Assembly (NCBI RefSeq): GCF_028009165.1
Contig: NW_026611617.1
Location: forward strand, 258,001-322,000
Length of the DNA stretch: 64,000 nucleotides
From: Akanthomyces muscarius
Lineage: Eukaryota > Ascomycota > Sordariomycetes > Hypocreales > Cordycipitaceae
Direction: 5' to 3'
Shown here: piece after piece, positions 54,666 to 64,000 of the stretch
Numbering within the stretch: the first letter of the stretch is position 1
Layout of the letters: every line of letters begins with the position of its first letter
Position numbers and translations under genes: made by a program
Notes under the pieces: model-generated
What the model was told of the DNA's origin: nothing
What the model saw: only the letters and a program-made list of their open reading frames with translations
The model's database searches: none

Positions 54666-57408
54666 CTAGTTTAGGCCTTGAAGACCATCGTTCAGGGCGT
54701 CGCGGTCAATGATCTGTGCAGTAACCTGCGCTGGTGCACCCTTTCGCTTTTGTGACGCCCAGTATTCTTGAAATCCTGGAATGGATCCGGGCTGGTTGAT
54801 GCCTGGCGATCGGTCCACTTCCCGTTCCTTTTCCTTGGCCTGCTTTTGCGGTGTCACGGGTGGTGCGTCGGGGGTAGCTTGGTTGGCTGCCGGGCTAGGG
54901 CTCGACATGTCGGCTTCGGCAGGGCCACTGCCCCCCCACGGCCGCCAGGCTGTCCAGCCGCGGAGTTTGCCCTGGCTGCTCGTGGATGGCGAGGAGACAT
55001 TGCGCGGGGTCTTTAGGCCAGCAAAGTTATCGCGCAGGGCGACATCACTTCGCTTGTTGGCAGAGCGCGACAAAGTGGGCTGGGCAACAATACCAGTGAC
55101 CACAGCATCGGCGCCACCGAAAGGACGCAAGGTCATTTGGCTTGGGCGGGCTTGCAGCGTGTGGATGTCGAGGCCACCTGAGAGTGACATTATGGACTCA
55201 TGCGAGGCGGTCCTACGCAACATGCGTCGAGGCGATATGATGCTGCCTGGGCGCATGTCCATATCATCTGTAAAGATGCTGTCCGATGACGGCCCGCCGT
55301 AGCCATGGTCGGATATCGACTCATCTTCCTCGGGTATTGTCTCCCGTGGCATAGGGGGGAGATCGGGTTCCGATTCCAAGCAGGCGAGCGACTGAAAACT
55401 ATGCGACGACGCCACCGACGGTCGCTTCGCGTGCGACGCTGCCCAGGGCGGAGACAGAGGATCTAGACTTGTGACTGGCGATGCCATTGCTGTGGGCGGA
55501 TCCGAGTCAAACACGGCTTTGTGGTTGGCCAGCGGCGAGCTGGGAACAGAGGATGAATAGTCCGTCTCAGATTGCAAATTTGATAGCGCAGACCATACTG
55601 GCGGAGGTTTCGAGGTAGTTGGGGTCAAGTCCTCATGGCTAGCGTGAGACAGCAGAGCAGGCGCTGTTGGCGAGCAAGGCAGACGCCCGCCCCATTCAGA
55701 GGTAGCTTGCGGCGGCGTGCCAGGTGCTGAGAGCGATGTAGAGGGCGTGCAGATGCCTACAGGAAGCAAGCCAGTTCTGGTCCTCTTGAGCTTCTTGACA
55801 GGTTTTGGTGTGGAGGGGGCGTGGTAGTGATGATGGATGTGTAGTTCTTGGGAGAGAGCCGGGCCAATGTGATGTGGGCGGTCGTCCAGCTTGCCTTCGA
55901 GTTCGGCCTTGAGAGTGGAGGCAGGGCTCGTAAAGTGATCGTCTTGAGGGGGTTCGTGGTACATGAGCTGTTCTCGCAAGGTCTGAATCTCGTCGTTGGA
56001 ATTCTCGAGAAGCTCTCTAAGCTCGGCGACGCCAAGCTGGAGATTTGCGTTGTCCTGGAGAAGATCGCGAACGAAATGGCCGACAATCTTGTTGTTTTTT
56101 CCATCGCTTTGTAGAGAACGAGTGGCAGCGGCGCCCTTGAGACGACCAGCGGCAGCGTCGAGCTGCTTCTCAACGTCACGCTGTCGCTCCATGCGCGTGA
56201 CAATGTCGGCATGGCGTTCGCGCTCCTGAGAGGCTTCCACTTCCAGACGGTCGAGCTGATCTTGCATATCCGTCAGGCCGCGCTGTGCCTCTTTAAAGCG
56301 CAAGGCGTGGGAGCGAGCATCTTCCCTAGTAGAACGAAGCTCCTCGTGCAGGCGGTCCTGTTCGTGCTCCAGCATGGACAGGTGGCGTTCCGCATCAGCA
56401 GCACGGGCGGCGGTGCTCTCCAGACGACGGACGGACTGATTTGAAGAGAGCAGATTGGTCTCGAGCAGTCTGATTTTAGCGTCGGCGTCGGAGACTGTAG
56501 TGTTGAGGGTCTCGAGCTGGTCGAGAAGGGCGCGGTTTTCCTGGATTTTGGCAGCGTTGGCTGCTTCCAGGACACGGTTCTCCATTTCGAGACGGGCGAT
56601 GCGGGTAGTGAGTTCGAGGCGATCTCGCTCGGCGTCGGCCTTGTAGGCCTCGTGACGGGCGAGTAGAGCCTGCGTGTGACGGTCAGTGGGAATGATTCAC
56701 TGCATTATGCGGTCATGGTGCGCGACAATGTGAATCGCAGAAGGGTTCGGGCGTTGGGTCGAACGGAGAGAGTGCAGAAAAATAGAGACAAGGAAAAGCA
56801 AAAACAAAATTAGGTGAGACAGAGAAAGGCCATTCCGGGTGGTATGCAACGGCCAGGGAGAGCGCGCCGTGAGGGCAGAGAGGCTGACTCGCAGCAAAGC
56901 AAAAAACAATGGGATGTTTATTGAGAGTACACGCGCAGAAGTCGGCTAGAAGGAATGGGGGAACGATTGGATGCAGTAGATGGAGGATGCGACGCCGAGG
57001 AGGGCTAGCGTAAGGAGGACGCGGGCGCGAAGGAGGGTTGCATGAGGTGGCGTATTGGATGGTCATGGTCAGGCTGGTTGGCTGGAACGTGAATTATGGC
57101 GACATGCGTGTGGAGGAAGCGAGCCGAGGCGCTGGAGCAAGGGCAGAGAGAGCCACAGTGGACGCGGGACACGCGACGGGGAAGAGAAAAAAGAAGGAAA
57201 GAAAGAAAAATGATGTCGGTTCTCTTACCTGACCAAGCTGCGCTGCCGTATGCGCATCTTTTTCGACGGTTTCGATGAGGGTTGTATTTCTTCGCACGGC
57301 TGGGCATAGGGCGCGGCCACAGCAGCACTGCAGCGTGGCTGAGGGTGTCGCGGAGCGGCCAGCGCTGGCGTCGGGTGTGGGAGTCGATCTGCGCGACGGC
57401 GGCGCCAT
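54666..57408 (-). CDS. Coiled-coil protein of unknown function with an N-terminal Cys-rich motif
   Basis: Two exons, 57408-57229 and 56669-54666, encode 727 aa; the intron is about 559 nt, long for this genome (donor CAG/GTAAGAG, acceptor ACGCAG). Exon 1 has LQCCCGRALCPAVRRNTTL followed by ETVEKDAHTAAQLGQ, and exon 2 continues ALLARHEAYKADAERDRLE. The joined segment looks like one conserved helix and supports the model. Residues about 60-280 are predicted coiled coil by heptad pattern, containing KNNKIVGHFVRDLLQDNANL. A His-rich motif, SQELHIHHHYH, follows. The C-terminal half is disordered, rich in Ser/Pro, and ends PGFQEYWASQKRKG. The architecture suggests a cytoskeletal or polarity scaffold, but I do not recognise a named family. 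The neighbours (KEP and Rieske-AIF) give no functional clue. Confidence 0.78.
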
Positions 57409-59664
57409 CTCGAGCAGATGGGCGCAATCGCGACAGATGTTTGGTGTTTTTGTTGTTTCGAGAGCAAAAGAAAAAAAAAATCGAGGGCGTCGTCGGTTAT
57501 TGCGATCGAGCCACAGGCGAGAGCAGCGGCGTGACGTAGCGGACCTGGACTGTCGAGGGCCGCAGGACGACCATGGTACTGAGAATAGCCGGCGTAGCGA
57601 TGCGGATGAATGTGGATAGTTATGGGACGATAGTTGAGAGTAGCTGGCGTATGGAGGAGCAAGATATTGTCAAGGGAGGCGAGGGAATGCGGTTGATGAG
57701 GCTAGCGTTTGTAGGCGGTGATGAGGGTACACGAAGGGATCGCGGTCGAGGCGAGGGTGGTCGTAGGTCCGGGGAGCCTTTGTTGGTGGGATAGGACAAA
57801 AGCGATTTCGAGAGTCGTTTCGAAGCGATGTAAGTGAAGTCAAAGCATAGGATGCAAGAGAGGAAGAGGCGAGGGAGCAAACGAGGTCGACATGTTATGT
57901 TTCAGCGGCTCACGAGGTCGGTGGTTGGGCACGATGAGGAGCCTCGACAGTCTAACAGTATTTAGACAGTCTGGACAGGCAGGCATTTCCATCTCAGCGG
58001 GTACTCCAGTGTACATGAGCGGCCGCGTTGGGGCACTGGCAGCGCGCTGTAGCGCACAAGTACAGGCCCGTTCAGCGCGCCCTGCAGGGTCTTGGTGGGG
58101 AGGTGGGGTCTGCGGATTTAGCGGGCATCAGCGGGCAGTTTGGCAGTTTAGCGGTCTGAGGCGCTGAAACCCTGCCGTGGCACTCGCTGTTGAAGGAAAC
58201 CTGTCAACTGGGACGGCCTGATCCAGGGCCTTTGGGGAGGATAAGTTACCAGTAAAAGGTACGAAGTGTAATGAGGTGGGCGGTCGCGTGGGGTGTGCCT
58301 GGGTTAGGTGGCTTGAGCGCAGGCAAAGCTAATTTGAGAAATGAAATAGCCATCAATACGAATTAGTTGTTTTGATTACACGTCGGTGTATTTTTCTTCT
58401 TCTTTTCGTGACAAGGCCGGTCTGGTAGATTGGCAAGCTCCAGCAGTGTATCGGTTCATGGGAGCTCCATTAACGTGCATTCTACCCAACTAGGTACAGG
58501 GAACCACTGTGGCTGTTCCAGCGGTGACAGGCAACACAGGCAGCACAGGCAGCACAGGCAGCACAGGCAGCACAGGCAGCACATGGACAGCTTGACAGCA
58601 CACAGCCATCAAGGCACAGGGAAAGGCGGGCCTGCATGCTAGCATCGCTGGCTGCATCTGTCCACCTCATCATGCAGCATTGCATCTACACCGTACTTTA
58701 CTCGTGCCCAATGTCAAACCAGCCTCTTGCCGTCACTCAGCTAGCCAGCCACCGAGTCCAGGCCAAAGATTTTTCCGAGTCCATTTTTTTGCCATCCAGC
58801 CAGTACCTACTGGGTCCCGATATCAGAAACCGATATATCGTCCCGCCTAATCTGCTGTCGAGCCCACACCACACGCGCACCCCCGGCGCAAGGTGGCCGC
58901 CACGATGGAGAAAAGGTAATTGTCCCAGCCTCGTGGATCAGTTTGAATTGCTGGTAACTACAGGTAATGAACAGACAACAGACAACTGTTCGAATCTGCA
59001 GCCAGACATCATTCACTAGACCTGGTTCCGCGAACACCAGTCTCCCCGTTTGACACGACAGATAATAGGGTTATTCCGTAACAACACACACAAATGAACG
59101 GCAAACAGGACAGCCACAATGCTCAAGATCACATCGCAATCTATCGACACCATGCAGAAACCCCGGTTTACGAACCTTGTTTCGCTCCCGCACTTATTTG
59201 TGCCCTCTTGGTCAATCTGTCGTCTGCCCAAACGCCATCCCTTTGGACTCCCGGGTATCTAAGCGTGCCAAGGCATCTGCACCGGCAGCCACCAGCCCAG
59301 CTCATGTCGTCATAGCTCAGCACCTCAACTCACTGAAAACTCCACCCTCACCCGCTATAGCTTCCCCCAAACACTCCCGAGCTCCCCGGATCATCGCACT
59401 TCCAGGCGGCTTCAACGCTGTCCAATGAACGCCCCGCCAATGTCATCCCCTCACTGATGGCATCATGACTGCCGCTCCCACCTAATCACCACCAATGACA
59501 TGCTGGTCTGTCCCCCGATCCTCCCTACAAGCACCGGATGCAGAGCTCCCCGTAGTCGATGCTCTTAGGTAGCTTTCGTCACGGCAGCGCTGTATATAAT
59601 CGACCCCTCACCTGTAGCTCACCACATCTTATCTCTCTGTAAACATCTCCTCAGCCAATACTAT
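57409..59664. promoter_or_regulatory. Divergent spacer with promoters of coiled-coil gene and Rieske-AIF gene
   Basis: About 2.26 kb. Contains a 9-bp tandem repeat (58531-58584, separate entry), an A-run at 57469-57481, and a TATA-like TATATAAT at 59593-59600, about 65 bp before the Rieske-AIF start codon. No motif-bearing frame was found. Confidence 0.5.
58531..58584 (+). repeat. Minisatellite, six copies of a 9-bp unit
   Basis: Six tandem copies of GCAGCACAG, the first (GCAACACAG) and last (GCAGCACAT) each differing at one base. It lies in the divergent spacer and is not within a supported gene, although one frame reads it as a repeated tripeptide. It could be length-polymorphic. Confidence 0.85.
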
Positions 59665-61508
59665 ATGCACCGCCAACTTTTCCCCCGGCAACGCTTTATT
59701 CGCGCCGTGGTATCTCCGCCAGTCTCAGTCCCAGCTTCTTCCGCCCCCTCTCGGCTACTTCGTCATCTCGTTCCCCGACGTCACTTTGCTCACACCCCAG
59801 CCATGTCCGCCCAAGAGTACAAGCTCAAGGGCCTCACCTCGCTCTCCATCTCGCCCGGCTCCAAGCAAGAGATTGAGGTCGAGGGAATCGAAGGCGGCAA
59901 GGTGCTTCTCGTCAATGCCGGCGGACACATCCAGGCTCTTGGCTCAAAATGCACCCACTACGGTGCCCCGTTGGTCAAGGGCGTACTGACCGGCTCTGGC
60001 CGATTAACCTGCCCATGGCACGGAGGTGCGTGATGTCTAATGCACCCCACAACGGTCCTGAGCTAACCAACAAAGCCTGCTTCAATGCTCGAACTGGAGA
60101 TATTGAGAGCGCTCCCGGGCTCGACGCCCTGCCTACCTTTAAGCTTACCGAACGCGACGGCGCCGTCTACGTAACTGGCGACGAAGCCACCATCAAGGGC
60201 TCTCGCCGCCGACCCAACTTTGGCTGCAACACCGGCGCTACTGCTAAATTTGAAGGCAGCACCGTTATCATCGGTGGTGGCTCTGGAGCTATGGGCGCCG
60301 TTGAAGGCCTTCGCGAAAAGGGCTACGACGCCGGCATCACCATCATATCCAACGAAGGCTACCTGCCCATCGATCGCCCCAAGCTGAGCAAGGCTCTTAT
60401 CGCGGATGCCGGAAAGCTTGCCTGGCGCGAGAAGAGCTGGTTCGATGCCGGCTCTGTTAGCTGGGTCGACGGTGAGGTGGACAGCGTCGACTTTTCCAGC
60501 CGCAAGGTCAGCACAAAGAGCGGAGGCAGCTTCACCTACTCTAAGCTTATCCTCGCCACCGGCGGCACACCCCGCGTTCTCCCCCTCCAGGGCTTCAAGG
60601 TCCTCGGCAATATTTTCACGCTACGCAATGCGCACGATACAAAGAAGATTAACGATGCCATTGGCGAGAGCAAGGGCAAGAAGATTGTCGTCATTGGCTC
60701 GTCGTTTATTGGTATGGAAGTGGCCAATGCCACCAGCAAGGACAATACCGTCACCGTCGTGGGCATGGAAAAGGTGCCTCTGGACCGCATCCTCGGCGAG
60801 CAAGTCGGCGCCGCTGTCCAAAAAACGTACGAGAGCAAAGGCGTCAAGTTTTACATGAATGCCAGTGTCGACAAGGCCGAGCCCTCTGGCTCCGATCCCT
60901 CCAACGTTGGTGCTGTCTACCTCAAGGACGGCACAAAGATTGACGCCGATCTCGTAATTCTTGGAGTTGGTGTCTCTCCTGCCACCGAGTACCTACGCGA
61001 CAACTCCGTTATTCGTCTCGAGGAAGACGGCTCGCTCAAGACGGACGACAATTTCCTCATCCAAGGCTTGAAGGATGTTTACGCGATTGGCGACATTGCG
61101 ACATACCCCTACAACGGACCTGGCGGCGAGGGCAAACCCACACGCATCGAGCATTGGAACGTTGCCCAGAACGCTGGTCGTGCTGCTGCCCAGCACATTG
61201 TCAACCCTGCCTCCCCGGCGCAGTCTTTTATCCCCGTCTTCTGGTCCGCGTTGGGTGCGCAACTGCGGTACTGTGGTAACGCGACCCCCTCGGTAGGCGG
61301 ATGGGATGACTTGGTTCTTCACGGCGACGTTGGCGAGAGCAAATTTATCGCCTACTACACCCGCGGAGATATTGTGGTTGCCGCTGCTAGCATAGGCATG
61401 GATCCTGCCGTCATGCAGTCTTCAGAGCTGATGCGCCTTGGCAAGATGCCGAGCAAGTCACAGTTGCAGGCTGGCTATGATGTTCTAAGCGTGAATCTCT
61501 CCGACTGA
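59665..61508 (+). CDS. Rieske-AIF oxidoreductase (AIFM3-like, mitochondrial)
   Basis: Two exons, 59665-60025 and 60076-61508 (intron 50 nt), encode 597 aa. A basic, Ser/Arg-rich presequence (about 1-46, no acids) suggests mitochondria. The N-terminal Rieske [2Fe-2S] domain has C96-x-H98 (KCTHYGAP) and C116-x-x-H119 (TCPWHGACF, completed by the splice). It is followed by an FAD/NAD-binding pyridine nucleotide-disulfide oxidoreductase: VIIGGGSGAMGAVEGL near 167, LILATGGTPR, IVVIGSSFIGMEVA near 310, and DVYAIGDIATYP, then an AIF-type C-terminal domain. This order matches AIF-like proteins such as AIFM3. It likely transfers electrons from NAD(P)H; its fungal role is poorly known. A second in-frame Met at 59803 (MSAQEYK) could give a form without presequence. 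It converges with the GH71 gene. Confidence 0.93.
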
Positions 61509-61615
61509 AGATTGTGTATCGATATAACAACCCAATAGTTAATAAAGCCAACCAAGAAGATGGTTTTGATTTGTACAATGGCCTTGTTTGAATCTACCAA
61601 TTGTTGCCAAGAATT

Positions 61616-61650
61616 CGACCTGCGACCTGCGACCTGCGACCTGCGACCTG
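61616..61650 (+). repeat. Tandem repeat, five perfect copies of a 7-bp unit
   Basis: Five uninterrupted copies of CGACCTG in the 267-bp gap between two convergent genes, beyond the Rieske-AIF stop codon. It would be transcribed in that gene's 3' UTR. Perfect copies suggest recent expansion. Confidence 0.9.
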
Positions 61651-61775
61651 CTTCATCACGTATCTTCATGGCCATGAGTATAAATACAAGGGATTTGAAA
61701 CCTTTTACTTTCATATACTATATATACTAACAGACTAGTCGTAAACTGATCTCGTCACACCGCAATCTTGAGCAT

Positions 61776-62795
61776 CTAACACGAACGGCAAGCCGAGTTG
61801 GGGCAGTAGCCGTGGTTGCAAGTGTAGCTGCACAGGCCCTTGTAGCCATCCGGCTCACCCTGGAGAGGACATCCACGGGTGCCCGTCTCCGGCGGCGGGC
61901 TGACCTGCTTGCCGTAGCGGGTGCACTTGCACGGACCCGGAGGGCAGTAGCCGTAGTTGCAGCTGAACTGGCAGAGGCCGGTGTAGTTGCCGCTCTCGCC
62001 GTCGGCCACGGTGCCCTCGATGCAGACCTGGCCGGGGGGCGGCGACGACGACGACGTGGGCGGGGGGTTGCCGTGGGAAGACGACGTCGGAGGAGGGTTC
62101 CCCGGCGTCGAGGTCGGCGTGGTGCTGGGGTTGCCCGGGTTGCTCGTGACGGGCGGGTTGGTGCCGAGGGAGGGCTTGGCCTGGCAGGTGCTGACGTGTA
62201 GGCCGATGGTGAGAGAGGCGAGGCCGTCGCCGCCGAGGGGATCGCTGGGCCCGTGCGGGACGGTGCCGACGTAGGCGTTGAAGTTGTACAGGCCGCAGGG
62301 GCAGACGTTGGAGATGTCCATGAGCGACGTCTCCTGCATGACGGTGGCGCCGCCGCGGACGAGGCCAAACTTTTGCTGGCCGACGCCGGCGGGCACGGTG
62401 AAGATGTGGGCGCCGGCGGGCGCGTTTTCGGTCCTCGTCTGGCCGCCCGACGTCACGGTGATGGTGCCGGCGGACTTGAGGAACGAGGCGACGTAGACGA
62501 CGTCGGGCATCGTCTGCCAGCCGTCCGGACGGCCCTCGAAGTAGTTGCCCGAGGCGTTGTTGGCGGGCCGGCCAGACGTGGTGTCGGTGGCGTCGCAGTC
62601 GAGCGAGGCGAGCGTGCGGCGGTACCAGTACACAATCTGCTCGTTGTCGATGAAGTTGTCGACAGACTTGGCGCCGGCTTTGTACGCCTTGATGAAGGGC
62701 TTGGAGAGGTCCAGCCAGCCGTCGTGGGGCCTGGAAAACAGTTGTAAGTACTCATTGCATGGCCATTGTATGAGGATTGCATTGGGGGGGGAGAC

Positions 62796-62833
<38 letters not shown>

Positions 62834-63782
62834 ATGTCGTTGGTCCACTTGGAGTTGCCGTCGTCGTAGTGAGGAGAGCTCAGCGGCCCGATGTAGTGCG
62901 ACTCGCCGTAGTCGTTCCAGGTGACAATCTCGACCATGGGGAAGCCCTTTTGCAGCACCTCGTTCCAGCGGTCAAACAGGAGCGAGCCGCCGGGGAAGAC
63001 CCAGTTCTTGCTGAACGGGACCTCGGGCCCAAAGTGGGTGAAGAACCAGGGCGAGACGGGCGCGAGGTACGTCTTGCCTCCAAGCCAGCTCTGGTAGGCG
63101 CTGTCGCCGTCGGCAACGGACACGCTGTGGCCGCTCTTGGGCGCCTTGTTGTTGCCGTCGCTCGGCCAGCCCATCCAGTTGAGCGCGCCGTCAATCTTGT
63201 CCGCGCCCGACTGGCCCGGGTGGAAGTTGGGCACAAAGTAGACGTTTTCGCCCGCGGCATTGCGCATGCCGTCAACGTCGAGGCCGTCGCCGGCAAACGA
63301 CGAGACAAAGACGCGGTTGTCGACGCGCAGCTGCGCGGGCTTGTCCTTGTACTGCTTGATCTTGCTGCCGACGCCGCCGGCGTCCCCGGGGCTCCACCAG
63401 TTGAAGTCGAACGAGATGAAGACCTTCATGTCGTTGCGCGCCGCCGAGTCGTACGCGTAGCCCAGCTGCTGGTCCGTGTAGCCGTCGACACCAATGTTGA
63501 GCGCAAAGGCGTCGATGCCGGCCGCCTTGGCCCGGCGCATGTCATCGTCGTAGTCGTTGGCCGACGTGCGGTCGCCCACGATGCCAATCTAAGGAGACAA
63601 GATTAGTGGGTGGGAAAGATGGTGGGAGAGGCGGATGGGGTGAGTGGGAAACGCACCATGAAATGGCAAAAGACGAGACGGTCAGAGGCGCGCTCGGCAA
63701 GAGGGCCGCCGCTGGCCACGCCTGAGAGGGCTGCGGCCGTAGCGAGAGCACCCACCGCGAGTTTGCGGAGAGCACCAAGCAT
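61776..63782 (-). CDS. Secreted GH71 alpha-1,3-glucanase (mutanase) with Cys-rich C-terminal repeats
   Basis: Three exons, 63782-63657, 63588-62834 and 62730-61776, encode 611 aa. A signal peptide (MLGALRKLAVGALATAAALS) leads into the GH71 catalytic domain (about 35-450): VFCHFMIGIVGDRT formed by the first splice, DDMRRAKAAGIDAFALNIG, FISFDFNWW, FVPNFHP, and VTWNDYGESHYIGPL. A second beta-rich region follows, then a Pro/Ser/Thr linker and two related Cys-rich repeats of about 35 residues (GLCQFSCNYGYCPPGPCKC and GLCSYTCNHGYCPNSACRSC). The tail resembles the alpha-1,3-glucan-binding module (CBM24-like) of Trichoderma mutanases; I recognised it by pattern only. The enzyme should hydrolyse alpha-1,3-glucan in fungal walls, for self-wall remodelling or attack on other fungi. 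Intron 2 contains a GA microsatellite. A TATA-like TTATATAA lies at about 63871-63878 on this strand. Confidence 0.92.
62802..62828 (+). repeat. GA dinucleotide microsatellite
   Basis: About thirteen GA units (CT on the coding strand) inside the second intron of the GH71 gene, close to its 5' splice site. Copy number may vary between strains. Confidence 0.9.
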
Positions 63783-64000
63783 ATTGACTGATTTCTTTTT
63801 GTAAATAAGTTCTCACAAGCACGAATCGCCTGTAACGAGTGAATAAAAATAATGAAGTCGGGCTCTCGTCTTATATAACAAGTCCCTAGTATCACGGAGT
63901 CTAATTCCCCGCAACACTAGCATGCGCACCCGCCCCTAGCCAATGCGGATCTGTTCGACGGAGAAACGAACCGCCACTAAAGACTAGCAACTGGTTCAAT

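Noticed and set aside
1..64000. CRISPR arrays, rRNA operons, insertion sequences or proviral genes
   Set aside because: No spaced direct repeats, rRNA-like blocks, transposase or reverse-transcriptase motifs or terminal repeats were found by reading both strands.

Overview
The window reads as nuclear DNA of a filamentous ascomycete (Pezizomycotina, Sordariomycetes, most likely Hypocreales). The signs are many short introns (mostly 45-110 nt) with GTAAGT-type donors, CTAAC-like branch points and CAG/TAG acceptors; GC-rich coding exons separated by long AT-richer spacers; and families confined to or typical of such fungi (CFEM Pth11-like receptor, fungal sPLA2, ArAE_2 membrane protein, GH71 mutanase, a Kex2-processed repeat protein, a free-standing DUF2156 aminoacyl-tRNA transferase). 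Order or family is an inference; no rRNA or marker gene is present. I rebuilt 23 protein-coding genes by joining exons in phase. One of them runs off the left edge.

Layout. 1-8.6 kb: a partial CFEM-GPCR, an ALKBH8-like oxygenase, a monocarboxylate-type MFS transporter and a DUF2156 lipid aminoacylase (ErgS candidate). 8.6-12.1 kb: gene-free, holding a decayed tRNA-Ser-like relic. 12.1-21.4 kb: metabolic genes (Mtr-like amino-acid permease, isochorismatase-like hydrolase, hexose-type MFS transporter, succinate-semialdehyde-type dehydrogenase, cupin, SDR). 22.7-27.6 kb: secreted or hydrolytic enzymes (sPLA2, gamma-glutamyltransferase, beta-lactamase-like esterase). 28-38.6 kb: a large ArAE-type membrane protein, the Fe-S scaffold Isu1, and a 10-exon ABCC transporter. 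39.6-47.9 kb: a conserved housekeeping block (Ubp14/USP5, Mad2, Dbp3, Rft1). 47.9-51.4 kb: gene-free. 51.4-53.5 kb: a secreted, highly repetitive Kex2-processed protein (KEP). 54.7-57.4 kb: a coiled-coil protein of unknown role. 59.7-63.8 kb: a Rieske-AIF oxidoreductase and a GH71 alpha-1,3-glucanase with a Cys-rich tail.

The genes do not form one pathway. Many are convergent pairs with short 3' gaps (66-340 bp) or divergent pairs sharing a promoter region. The most unusual item is the KEP gene: eleven Lys-Arg sites, each followed by a near-identical G-x-LP-T-G core, in a secreted Ala/Ser/Thr-rich precursor with many N-glycosylation sequons. Other points of interest are the ErgS candidate, two 57-nt stop-free introns (one GC-AG) that could be retained in frame, micro-exons in mad2, and a hydrolase lacking its usual nucleophile.
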